A DNA stretch of 64,000 nt from Eledone cirrhosa (taxonomy: Eukaryota > Mollusca > Cephalopoda > Octopoda > Eledonidae): assembly GCA_964016885.1 (NCBI GenBank), contig OZ024759.1:2555001-2619000 (forward strand), given 5' to 3'. Position numbers and translations under genes: made by a program. Shown here piece by piece: positions 37,201 through 48,472 of the stretch. The number at the start of each line of letters is the position of its first letter. Within the stretch, counting starts at the first letter, position 1. Under the pieces are notes generated by a model. It was not told where the DNA came from, searched no databases, and worked only from the letters and a program-made list of their open reading frames with translations.

Positions 37201-40200
37201 TGTTTCTCCCTCCTCACTAGTTGAGGTAACAAAGAGGTCAAAGTTCTGTTTCACACATGTTTCTCCTTCCTTACCATTTGAGGTAACAAAGAGGTTAGAG
37301 TTTTGTTTCACCCATGTTCTCCCTCCTCACTAGTTGAGGTAACAAAGAGGTTAGAGTTCTGTTTCACCCATGTTGCTACCTCCTCACTATTTGAGGTAAC
37401 AAAAAGGTTAAAGTTCTGTTTCACCCATGTTTCTACCTCCTGACTATTTGAGGTAACAAAGAGGTTGAAGTTCTGTTTCACCCAAGTTTCTACCTTCCTC
37501 ACTATTTGAGGTAACAAAGAGGTTAAAGTTCTGTTTCACCCATGTTTCTCCCTCCTCACTAGTTGAGGTAACAAAGAGGTTAAAGTTCTGTTTCACCCAT
37601 GTTTCTCCCTCCTCACTAGTTGAGGTAACAAAGAGGTTAAAGTTGTGTTTCACCCATGGACCTAGCTCCTGACTAGTTGAGGTAACAAAGAGGTTAAAGT
37701 TCTGTTTCACCCATGTTTCTACCTCCTCACTAGTTGAGGTAACAAAGAGCTTAGAGTTCTGTTTCACCCATGTTTCTACCTCCTCACTATTTGAGGTAAC
37801 AAAGAGGTTAAAGTTCTGTTTCACCCATGTTTCTACCTCCTCACTATTTGAGGTAACAAAGGGGTTAAAGTTCTGTTTCACCCATGTTTCTCGCCCCACA
37901 CTAGTTGAGGTAACAAAGAGGTTAAAGTTCTGTTCCACCCATGTTTCTCTCCCCTCACTAGTTGAGGTAACAAAGAGGTTAAAGTTCAGTTTCACCCATG
38001 TTTCTACCTCCTCACTACTTGAGGTAACAAAGAGGTTAAAGTTCTGTTTCGCCCATGTTTCTACCTCCTCACTATTTGAGGTAACAAAGGGGTTAAAGTT
38101 CAGTTTCACCCATGTTTCTACCCCCTCACTAGTTGAGGTAACAAAGAGGTTAGAGTTCTGTTTCACCCATGTTCCCCCTCCTAACTAGTTGAGGTAACAA
38201 ATAGGTTAAAGTTCTGTTTCACCCATGTTTCTCCCCCCTCACTAGTTGAGGTAACAAAGGGGTTAAAGTTCTGTTTCACCCAGTTTCCCCCTCCTCACTA
38301 GTTGAGGTAACAAAGAGGTTAAAGTTCTGTTTCCCCCATGTTTCTCGCTCCTCACTAGTTGAGGTAACAAAGAGGTTAAAGTTCTGTTTCACCCATGTTT
38401 CTCCCTCCTCACTAGTTGAGGTAACAAAGAGGTTAGAGTTCTGTTTCACCCATGTTACTACCTCCTCACTAGTTGAGGTAACAAAGAGGTTAAAGTTCTG
38501 TTTCACCCATGTTTCTACCTTCCTCACTAGTTGAGGTAACAAAGAGGTTAAGTTCTGTTTCACCCATGTTTCTACCTCCTCAATAGTTGAGGTAACAAAG
38601 AGGTTAAAGTTCTGTTTCACCCATGTTCTCCCTCCTCATTAGTTGAGGTAACAAAGAGGTTAAAGTTCTGTTTCACCCATGTTCCTACCTCCTAACTAGT
38701 TGAGGTAACAAAGAGGTTAGAGTTCTGTTTCACCCATGTTTCTCCCTCCTCACTAGTTGAGGTAACAAAGAGGTTAAAGTTCTGTTTCACCCATGTTTCT
38801 ACCTCCTCACTACTTGAGGTAACAAAGAGGTTAAAGTTCTGTTTCACCCATGTTTCTCCATCCTCACTACTTGAGGTAACCAAGAGGTTAAAGTTCTATT
38901 TCACCCATGTTTCTCCTTCCTTACTACTTGAGGTAACAAAGAGGTTAAAGTTCTGTTTCATCCATGTATCTCCCTCTTTACTAGTTGAGGTAACAAAGAG
39001 GTTAAAGTTCTGTTTCACCCATGTTTCTCCCTCCTCATTAGTTGAGGTAACAAAGAAGTTAAAGTTCTGTTTCACCCATGTTTCTATCTCCTCACTAGTT
39101 GAGGTAACAAAGAGGTTAAAGTTCTGTTTCACCCATGTTTCTCCTCCTCACTAGTTGAGGTAACAAAGAGGTTAAAGTTCTCTTTCACCCATGTTTCTCC
39201 TTCCTTACTAGTTGAGGTAACAAAGAGGTTAGAATTCTGTTTTACCCATGTTTCTACCTCCTCATTATTTGAGGTAACAAAGAGGTTAAAGTTCTGTTTC
39301 ACCCATGTTTCTCCCTCCTCACTATTAGAGGTAACAAAGAGGTTATAGTTCTGTTTCACCCATGTTTCTACCTCCTCACTAGTTGAGGTAACAAAGAGGT
39401 TAGAGTTCTGTTTCACCCATGTTTCTACCTCCTCACTATTTGAGGTAACAAAGAAGTTAAAGTTCTGTTTCACCCATGTTCTCCCTCCTCACTAGTTGAG
39501 GTAACAAAGAGGTTAGAGTTCTGTTTCACCCATGTTTCTACCTCCTTATAAGTTGAGGTAACAAAGAGGCTAAAGTTCTGTTTCACCCATGTTTCTACCT
39601 CCTCACTAGTTGAGGTAACAAAGAGGTTAAAGTTCTGTTTCACCCATGTTTCTCCCCCCACACTAGTTGAGGTAACAAAGAGGTTAAAGTTCTGTTCCAC
39701 CCATGTTTCTCCCCCGTCACTAGTTGAGGTAACAAAGAGGTTAAAGTTCAGTTTCACCCATGTTTCTCCCTCCTCACTAGTTGAGGTAACAAAGAGGTTA
39801 AAGTTCTGTTTCGCCCATGTTTCTACCTCCTCACTATTTGAGGTAACAAAGGGGTTAAAGTTCAGTTTCACCCATGTTTCTCCCCCCTCACTAGTTGAGG
39901 TAACAAAGGGGTTAAAGTTCTGTTTCACCCATGTTCCCCCTCCTAACTAGTTGAGGTAACAAATAGGTTAAAGTTCTGTTTCACCCATGTTTCTCCCTCC
40001 TCACTAGTTGAGGTAACAAAGAGGTTAAAGTTCTGTTTCACCCTTGTTTCTACCTCCTCTCTAGTTGAGGTAACAAATAGGTTAAAGTTCTGTTTCACTC
40101 ATGTTTCTCCCCCCTCACTAGTTGAGGTAACAAAGAGGTTAAAGTTCTGTTTCACCCTTGTTTCTACCTCCTCTCTAGTTGAGGTAACAAAGAGGTTAAA

Positions 40201-42400
40201 GTTCTGTTTCACCCATGTTTCTCCCTCCTCACTAGTTGAGGTAACAAAGAGGTTAGAGTTCTGTTTCACCCATGTTTCTACCTCCTCACTAGTTGAGGTA
40301 ACAAAGAGGTTAAAGTTCTGTTTAACCCATGTTTCTACCTTCCTCACTAGTTGAGGTAACAAAGAGGTTAAAGTTCTGTTTCACCCATGTTTCTCCCTCC
40401 TCAATAGTTGAGGTAACAAAGAGGTTAAAGTTCTGTTTAACCCATGTTTCTACCTTCCTCACTAGTTGAGGTAACAAAGAGGTTAAAGTTCTGTTTCACC
40501 CATGTTTCTCCCTCCTCAATAGTTGAGGTAACAAAGAGGTTAAAGTTCTGTTTCACCCATGACTCTTCCTCCTCACTAGTTGAGGTAACAAAGAGGTTAA
40601 AGTTCTGTTTCACCCATGTTCCTACCTCCTAACTAGTTGAGGTAACAAAGAGTTTAAAGTTCAGTTTCACCCATGTTTCTACCTGCTCACTAGGTGAGGT
40701 AACAAAGAGGTTAAAGTTCTGTTTCACCCATGTTTCTCCCTCCTCACTAGTTGAGGTAACAAAGAGGTTAAAGTTCTGTTTCACCCATGTTCCTACCTCC
40801 TAACTAGTTGAGGTAACAAAGAGTTTAAAGTTCAGTTTCACCCATGTTTCTACCTGCTCACTAGGTGAGGTAACAAAGAGGTTAAAGTTCTGTTTCACCC
40901 ATGTTTCTCCCTCCTCACTAGTTGAGGTAACAAGAGGTTAAAGTTCTGTTTCACCCATGTTTCTCCATCCTCACTACTTGAGGTAACCAAGATGTTAAAG
41001 TTCTATTTCACCCATGTTTCTCCTTCCTTACTACTTGAGGTAACAAAGAGGTTAAAGTTCTGTTTCACACATGTATCTCCCTCTTTACTAGTTGAGGTAA
41101 CAAAGAGGTTAAAGTTCTGTTTCACCCATGTTTCTACCTCCTCATTATTTGAGGTAACAAAGAGGTTAAAGTTCTGTTTCACCCATGTTTCTACCTCCTT
41201 CAATAGTTGAGGTAACAAAGAGGTTAAAGTTCTGTTTCACCCATGACTCTTCCTCCTCACTAGTTGAGGTAACAAAGAGGTTAAAGTTCTGTTTCACCCA
41301 TGTTTCTCCCTCCTCATTAGTTGAGGTAACAAAGAGGTTAAAGTTCTGTTTCCCCCATGTTTCTCCCTCCTCACTAGTTGAGGTAACAAAAAGGTTAAAG
41401 TTCAGTTTCACCCATGTTTCTACCTGCTCACTAGGTGAGGTAACAAAGAGGTTAAAGTTCTGTTTCACCCATGTTCTCCCTCCTCACTAGTTGAGGTAAC
41501 AAAGAGGTTAAAGTTCTGTTTCACCCATGTTTCTCCATCCTCACTACTTGAGGTAACCAAGAGGTTAAACTTCTATTTCACCCATGTTTCTCCTTCCTTA
41601 CTACTTGAGGTAACAAAGAGGTTAAAGCTCTTTTTCACCCATGTATCTCCCTCTTTACTAGTTGAGGTAACAAAGAGCTTAAAGTTCTGTTTCACCCATG
41701 TTTCTCCCTCCTCACTAGTTGAGGTAACAAAGAGGTTAAAGTTCTGTTTCACCCATGTTTCTATCTCCTCACTAGTTGAGGTAACAAAGAGGTTAAAGTT
41801 CTGTTTCACCCATGTTTCTCCTCCTCACTAGTTGAGGTAACAACGAGGTTAAAGTTCTGTTTCACCCATGTTTCTCCTTCCTTACTAGTTGAGGTAACAA
41901 AGAGGTTAAAGTTCTGTTTCACCCAAGTTTCTACATTCCTCACTAGTTGAGGTAACAAAGAGGTTAGAATTCTGTTTCACCCATGTTTCTACCTCCTCAC
42001 TATTTGAGGTAACAAAGAAGTTAAAGTTCTGTTTAACCCATGTTTCTACCTCCTCATTATTTGAGGTAACAAAGAGGTTAAAGTTCTGTTTCACCCATGT
42101 TTCTCCCTCCTCATTATTAGAGGTAACAAAGAGGTTACAGTTCTGTTTCACCCATGTTTCTACCTCCTCACTAGTTGAGGTAACAAAGAGGTTAGAGTTC
42201 TGTTTAACCCATGTTTCTACCTCCTCACTATTTGAGGTAACAAAGAAGTTAAAGTTCTGTTTCACCCATGTTTCTCCCTCCTCACTAGTTGAGGTAACAA
42301 AGAGGTTAGAGTTCTGTTTCACCCATGTTTCTACCTCTTTATAAGGTGAGGTAACAAAGAGGCTAAAGTTCTGTTTCACCCATGTTTCTACCTCCTCACT
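37200..42400 (+). repeat. Zone C: irregular mosaic between the two HOR families
   Basis: Monomers here carry zone A variants (ATGGACCTAG near 37,657, CATGACTCTTCC, CTGCTCACTAGGTGAGG, CATCCATGTATC) but in shuffled order, with no kilobase-scale copy that I could follow. Short duplications are visible instead. A two-monomer unit containing CACCCTTGTTTC recurs 114 bp apart near 40,041 and 40,155. A two-monomer unit with CTTCCTCACTAG and CCTCAATAG recurs near 40,330 and 40,444. A three-monomer unit with ATGTTCCTACC and CTGCTCACTAGG recurs 171 bp apart near 40,611 and 40,782. This zone may represent older, less homogenised array. Confidence 0.7.
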
Positions 42401-42446
42401 AGTTGAGGTAACAAAGAGGTTAAAGTTCTGTTTAACCCATGTTTCT

Positions 42447-43060
42447 ACCTTCCTCACTAATTGAGGTAACAAAGAGGTTAAAGTTCTGTTTCACCCATGT
42501 TTCTACCTCCTCAATAGTTGAAGTAACAAAGAGGTTAAAGTTCTGTTTCACCCATGTTTCTGCCTCCTCACTAGTTGAGTTAACAAAGAGGTTAAAGTTC
42601 TGTTTCACCCATGTTTCTCCCTCCTCGCTAGTTGAGGTAAAAAAGAGGTTAAAGTTCTGTTTCACCCATGTTTCTACCTCCTCACTAGTTGAGATTACAA
42701 AGAGGTTAAAGTTCTGTTTCATCCATGTTTCTACCTCCTCACTAGTTGAGGTAACAAAGAGGTTAAACTTCTGTTTAACCCACGTTTCTACCTTCCTCAC
42801 TAGTTGAGGTAACAAAGAGGTTAAAGTTCTGTTTCACCCATGTTTCTACCTCCTCAATATTTGAGGTAACAAAGAGGTTAAAGTTCTGTTTCACCCATGT
42901 TTCTACCTCCTCACTAGTTGAGTTAACAAAGAGGTTAAAGTTCTGTTTCACCCATGTTTCTCCCTCCTCGCTAGTTGAGGTAAAAAAGAGGTTAAAGTTC
43001 TGTTTCACCCATGTTTCTCCCCCCTCACTAGTTGAGGTAACAAAGAGGTTAAAGTTCTGT
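42447..43060 (+). repeat. 342-bp-spaced duplication of six monomers
   Basis: Six monomers from about 42,447 recur 342 bp later. They share GAGTTAACAAAG (near 42,577 and 42,919), a CTCGCTAG monomer and AGGTAAAAAAGAGG (near 42,638 and 42,980). The copies differ at the left, where GTTGAAGTAAC faces ATTTGAGGTAAC, and separate at the right near 43,010. This is one of the first duplications within zone B. Confidence 0.75.
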
Positions 43061-45506
43061 TTCACCCATGTTTCTCCCCCTCACTAGTTGAGGTAACAAA
43101 GAGGTTAAAGTTCAGTTTCGCCCATGTTTCTCCCTCCTCACTAGTTGAGGTAACAAAGAGGTTAAAGTTCTGTTTCACCCATGTTTCTCCCCCTCACTAG
43201 TTGAGGTAACAAAGAGGTTAAAGATCTGTTTCACGCATGTTTCTCCCCCCTCACTAGTTGAGGTAACAAAGAGGTTAAAGTTCTGTTTCACCCATGTTTC
43301 TACCTCCTCACTAGTTGAGGTAACAAAGAGGTTAAAGTTCTGTTTCACCCATGTTTCAACCTCCTCATTATTTGAGGTAACAAAGAGGTTAAAGTTCTGT
43401 TTCACCCATGTTTCTCCCTCCTCACTATTAGAGGTAACAAAGAGGTTAAAGTTCTGTTTCACCCATGTTTCTACCTCCTCACTAGTTGAGGTAACAAAGA
43501 GGTTAGAGTTCTGTTTCACCCCTGTTTCTACCTCCTCACTATTTGAGGTAACAAAGAAGTTAAAGTTCAGTTTCACCATTGTTTCTCCCTCCTCACTAGT
43601 TGAGGTAACAAAGAGGTTAGAGTTCTGTTTCACCCATGTTTCTACATCCTTATAAGTTGAGGTAACAAAGAGGTTAAAGTTCTGTTTCACCCATGTTTCT
43701 ACCTCCTCACTAGTTGAGGTAACAAAGAGGTTAAAGCCCTGTTTCACCCATGTTTCTACCTCCTCACTAGTTGAGATTACAAAGAGGTTAAAGTTCTGTT
43801 TCATCCATGTTTCTACCTCCTCACTAGTTGAGGTAACAAAGAGGTTAAAGTTCTGTTTCACCCATGCTTCTCCCTCCTCATTAGTTGAGGTAACAAAGAG
43901 GTTAAAGTTCTGTTTCACCCATGTTTCTACCTCCTCACTAGTTGAGGTAACAAAGAGGTTAGAGTTCTGTTTCACCCATGTTTCTACATCCTTATAAGTT
44001 GAGGTAACAAGAGGTTAAAGTTCTGTTTCACCCATGTTTCTACCTCCTCACTAGTTGCGGTAACAAAGAGGTTAAAGTTCTGTTTAACCCATGTTTCTAC
44101 CTTCCTCACTAGTTGAGGTAACAAAGAGGTTAAAGTTCTGTTTCACCCATGTTTCTACCTCCTCAATAGTTGAGGTAACAAAGAGGTTAAAGTTCTGTTT
44201 CACCCATGTTACTACCTCCTCACTAGTTGAGGTAACAAACAGGTTAAAGTCCTGTTTCACCCATGTTTCTACCTCCTCACTAGTTGAGATTACAAAGAGG
44301 TTAAAGTTCTGTTTCATCCATGTTTCTACCTCCTCACTAGTTGAGGTAACAAAGAGGTTAAAGTTCTGTTTCACCCATGTTTCTACCTCCTCACTAGTTG
44401 AGGTAACAAAGAGGTTAAACTTCTGTTTAACCCACGTTTCTACCTTCCTCACTAGTTGAGGTAACAAAGAGGTTAAAGTTCTGTTTCAGCCATGTTTCTA
44501 CCTCCTCAATAGTTGAGGTAACAAAGAGGTTAAAGTTCTGTTTCACCCATGTTTCTACCTCCTCACTAGTTGAGGTAACAAAGAGGTTAAAGTTCTGTTT
44601 CACCCATATTTCTATCTCCTCTCTAGTTGAGGTAACAAAGAGGTTAAAGTTCTGTTTCACCCATGTTTCTCCCTCCTCACTAGTTGAGGTAACAAAGAGG
44701 TTAAAGTTCTGTTTCACCCATGTTTCTACCTCCTCACTAGTTGAGGTAACAAAGAGGTTAGAATTCTGTTTAACCCACGTTTCTACCTTCCTCACTAGTT
44801 GAGGTAACAAAGAGGTTAAAGTTCTGTTTCAGCCATGTTTCTACCTCCTCAATAGTTGAGGTAACAAAGAGGTTAAAGTTCTGTTTCACCCATGTTTCTA
44901 CCTCCTCACTAGTTGAGGTAACAAAGAGGTTAAAGTTCTGTTTCACCCATGTTTCTACCTCCTCACTATTTGAGGTAACAAAGAGGTTAAAGTTCTGTTT
45001 CACCCATGTTTCTCCCTCCTCGCTAGTTGAGGTAACAAAGAGGTTAAAGTTCTGTTTCACCCATCTTTCTCCCCCCTCACTAGTTGAGGTAACAAAGAGG
45101 TTATAGTTCTGTTCCACCCATGTTTCTCCCCCCTCACTAGTTGAGGTAACAAAGAGGTTAAAGTTCAGTTCACCCATGTTTCTCCCTCCTCACTATTAGA
45201 GGTAACAAAGAGGTTAAAGTTCTGTTTCACCCATGTTACTACCTCCTCACTAGTTGAGGTAACAAAGAGGTTAAAGTTCTGTTTCACCCATATTTCTACC
45301 TCCTCACTAGTTGAGGTAACAAAGAGGTTAAAGTCCTGTTTCACCCATGTTTCTACCTCCTCAATAGTTGAGATTACAAAGAGGTTAAAGTTCTGTTTCA
45401 CCCATGTTTCTCCATCCTCACTAGTTGAGGTAACAAAGAGGTTAAAGTTCTGTTTCACCCATGTTTCTCCATACTCACTAGTTGAGGTAACAAAGAGGGT
45501 AAAGTT

Positions 45507-48472
45507 CTATTTCACCCATGTTTCTCCTTCCTTACTATTTGAGGTAACAAAGAGGTTAAAGTTCTGTTTCACCCATGTATCTCCCTCTTTATTAGTTGAG
45601 GTAACACAGAGGTTAAAGTTCTGTTTCACCCATGTTTCTCCCTCCTCACTAGTTGAGGTAACAAAGACGTTAAAGTTCTGTTTCACCCATGTTTCTACCT
45701 CCTCACTAGTTGAGGTAACAAATAGGTTAAAGTTCTGTTTCACCCATGTTTCTTCCTCCTCATTAGTTGAGGTAACAAAGAGGTTAAAGTTCTGTTTCAA
45801 CCATGTTTCTACCACCTCACTAGTTGAGGTAACAAAGAGGTTAAAGTTCTGTTTCACCCATGTTTCTCCTCCTCACTAGTTGAGGTAACAAAGAGGTTAA
45901 AGTTCTGTTTCACCCATGTTTCTCCTTCCTTACTAGTTGAGGTAATAAAGAGGTTAAAGTTCTGTTTCACCCAAGTTTCTACCTTCCTCACTAGTTGAGG
46001 TAACAAAGAGGTTAGAGTTCTGTTTCACCCATATTTCTACCTCCTCACTATTTGAGGTAACAAAGAAGTTAAAGTTCTGTTTCACCCATGTTTCAACCTC
46101 CTCATTATTTGAGGTAACAAAGAGGATAAAGTTCTGTTTCACCCATGTTTCTCCCTCCTCACTATTAGAGGTAACAAAGAGGTTAAAGTTCTGTTTCACC
46201 GATGGTTCTACCTCCTCACTAGTTGAGGTAACAAAGAGGTTAGAGTTCTGTTTCAGCCCTGTTTCTACCTCCTCACTATTTGAGGTAACAAAGAAATTAA
46301 AGTTCAGTTTCACCCATGTTTCTCCCTCCTCACTAGTTGAGGTAACAAAGAGGTTAGAGTTCTGTTTCACCCATGTTTCTACATCCTTATAAGTTGAGGT
46401 AACAAAGAGGTTAAAGTTCTGTTTCACCCATGTTTCTACCTCCTCACTAGTTGAGGTAACAAAGAGGTTAAAGTTCTGTTTAACCCATGTTTCTAGCTTC
46501 CTCACTAGGTGAGGTAACAAAGAGGTTAAAGTTCTGTTTCACCCATGTTTCTACCCCCTCAATAGTTGAGGTAACAAAGAGGTTAAAGTTCTGTTTCACT
46601 CATATTTCTACCTCCTCACTAGTTGAGGTAACAAAGAGGTTAAAGTTCTGTTTCACCCATGTTCCTCCCTCCTCTCTAGTTGAGGTAACAAAGAGGTTAA
46701 AGTTCTGTTTCACCCATGTTTCTACCTCCTCACTATTTGAGGTAACAAAGAGGTTAAAGTTCTGTTTCACCCATGTTTCTCCCTCCTCGCTAGTTGAGGT
46801 AACAAAGAGGTTAAAGTTCTGTTTCACCCATCTTTCTCCCTCCTCATTAGTTGAGGTAACAAAGAGGTTAAAGTTCTGTTTCACCCATGTTTCTACCTCC
46901 TCACTAGTTGAGGTAACAAAGAGGTTAGAGTTCTGTTTCACCCATGTTTCTACATCCTTATAAGTTGAGGTAACAAGAGGTTAAAGTTCTGTTTCACCCA
47001 TGTTTCTACCTCCTCACTAGTTGCGGTAACAAAGAGGTTAAAGTTCTGTTTAACCCATGTTTCTACCTTCCTCACTAGTTGAGGTAACAAAGAGGTTAAA
47101 GTTCTGTTTCACCCATGTTTCTACCTCCTCAATAGTTGAGGTAACAAAGAGGTTAAAGTTCTGTTTCACCCATGTTACTACCTCCTCACTAGTTGAGGTA
47201 ACAAAGAGGTTAAACTTCTGTTTAACCCACGTTTCTACCTTCCTCACTAGTTGAGGTAACAAAGAGGTTAAAGTTCTGTTTCAGCCATGTTTCTACCTCC
47301 TCAATAGTTGAGGTAACAAAGAGGTTAAAGTTCTGTTTCACCCATGTTTCTACCTCCTCACTAGTTGAGGTAACAAAGAGGTTAAAGTTCTGTTTCACCC
47401 ATATTTCTATCTCCTCACTAGTTGAGGTAACAAAGAGGTTAAAGTTCTGTTTCACCCATGTTCCTCCCTCCTCTCTAGTTGAGGTAACAAAGAGGTTAAA
47501 GTTCTGTTTCACCCATGTTTCTCCCTCCTCACTAGTTGAGGTAACAAAGAGGTTAAAGTTCTGTTTCACCCATGTTTCTACCTCCTCACTAGTTGAGGTA
47601 ACAAAGAGGTTAGAATTCTGTTTAACCCACGTTTCTACCTTCCTCACTAGTTGAGGTAACAAAGAGGTTAAAGTCCTGTTTCACCCATGTTTCTACCTCC
47701 TCAATAGTTGAGATTACAAAGAGGTTAAAGTTCTGTTTCATCCATGTTTCTACCTCCTCACTAGTTGAGGTAACAAAGAGGTTAAAGTTCTGTTTCACCC
47801 ATGTTTCTACCTCCTCACTAGTTGAGGTAACAAAGAGGTTAAACTTCTGTTTAACCCACGTTTCTACCTTCCTCACTAGTTGAGGTAACAAAGGTTAAAG
47901 TTCTGTTTCAGCCATGTTTCTACCTCCTCAATAGTTGAGGTAACAAAGAGGTTAAAGTTCTGTTTCACCCATGTTTCTACCTCCTCACTAGTTGAGGTAA
48001 CAAAGAGGTTAAAGTTCTGTTTCACCCATATTTCTACCTCCTCACTAGTTGAGGTAACAAAGAGGTTAAAGTTCTGTTTCACCCATGTTCCTCCCTCCTC
48101 TCTAGTTGAGGTAACAAAGAGGTTAAAGGTCTGTTTCACCCATGTTTCTCCCTCCTCACTAGTTGAGGTAACAAAGAGGTTAAAGTTCTGTTTCACCCAT
48201 ATTTCTACCTCCTCACTAGTTGAGGTAACAAAGAGGTTAAAGTCCTGTTTCACCCATGTTTCTACCTCCTCACTAGTTGAGATTACAAAGAGGATAAAGT
48301 TCTGTTTCATCCATGTTTCTACCTCCTTACTAGCTGAGGTAACAAAGAGGTTAAAGTTCTGTTTCACCCATGTTTCTACCCCCTCAATAGTTGAGGTAAC
48401 AAAGAGGTTAAAGTTCTGTTTCACCCATGTTTCTCCATACTCACTAGTTGAGGTAACAAAGAGGGTAAAGTT
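45507..48472 (+). repeat. Zone B HOR unit 1 (2,966 bp, about 52 monomers)
   Basis: The unit boundary is set arbitrarily at the CTATTTCACCCATG monomer that precedes ATGTATCTCCCTCTTTATTA. The first kilobase (to about 46,520) is the constant part seen in all zone B units: AACACAGAGG, AAAGACGTTAAAG, AACAAATAGG, CACCCAAGTTTC, CACCCATATTTC, CATGTTTCAACC, GAGGATAAAG, ATTAGAGG, CACCGATGG, CAGCCCTG, AAAGAAATTAAAG, CTACATCCTTATAAG and CTAGCTTCC. The rest is the variable part, which here contains a stretch at 47,222-47,662 recurring at 53,838-54,278. Confidence 0.8.
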
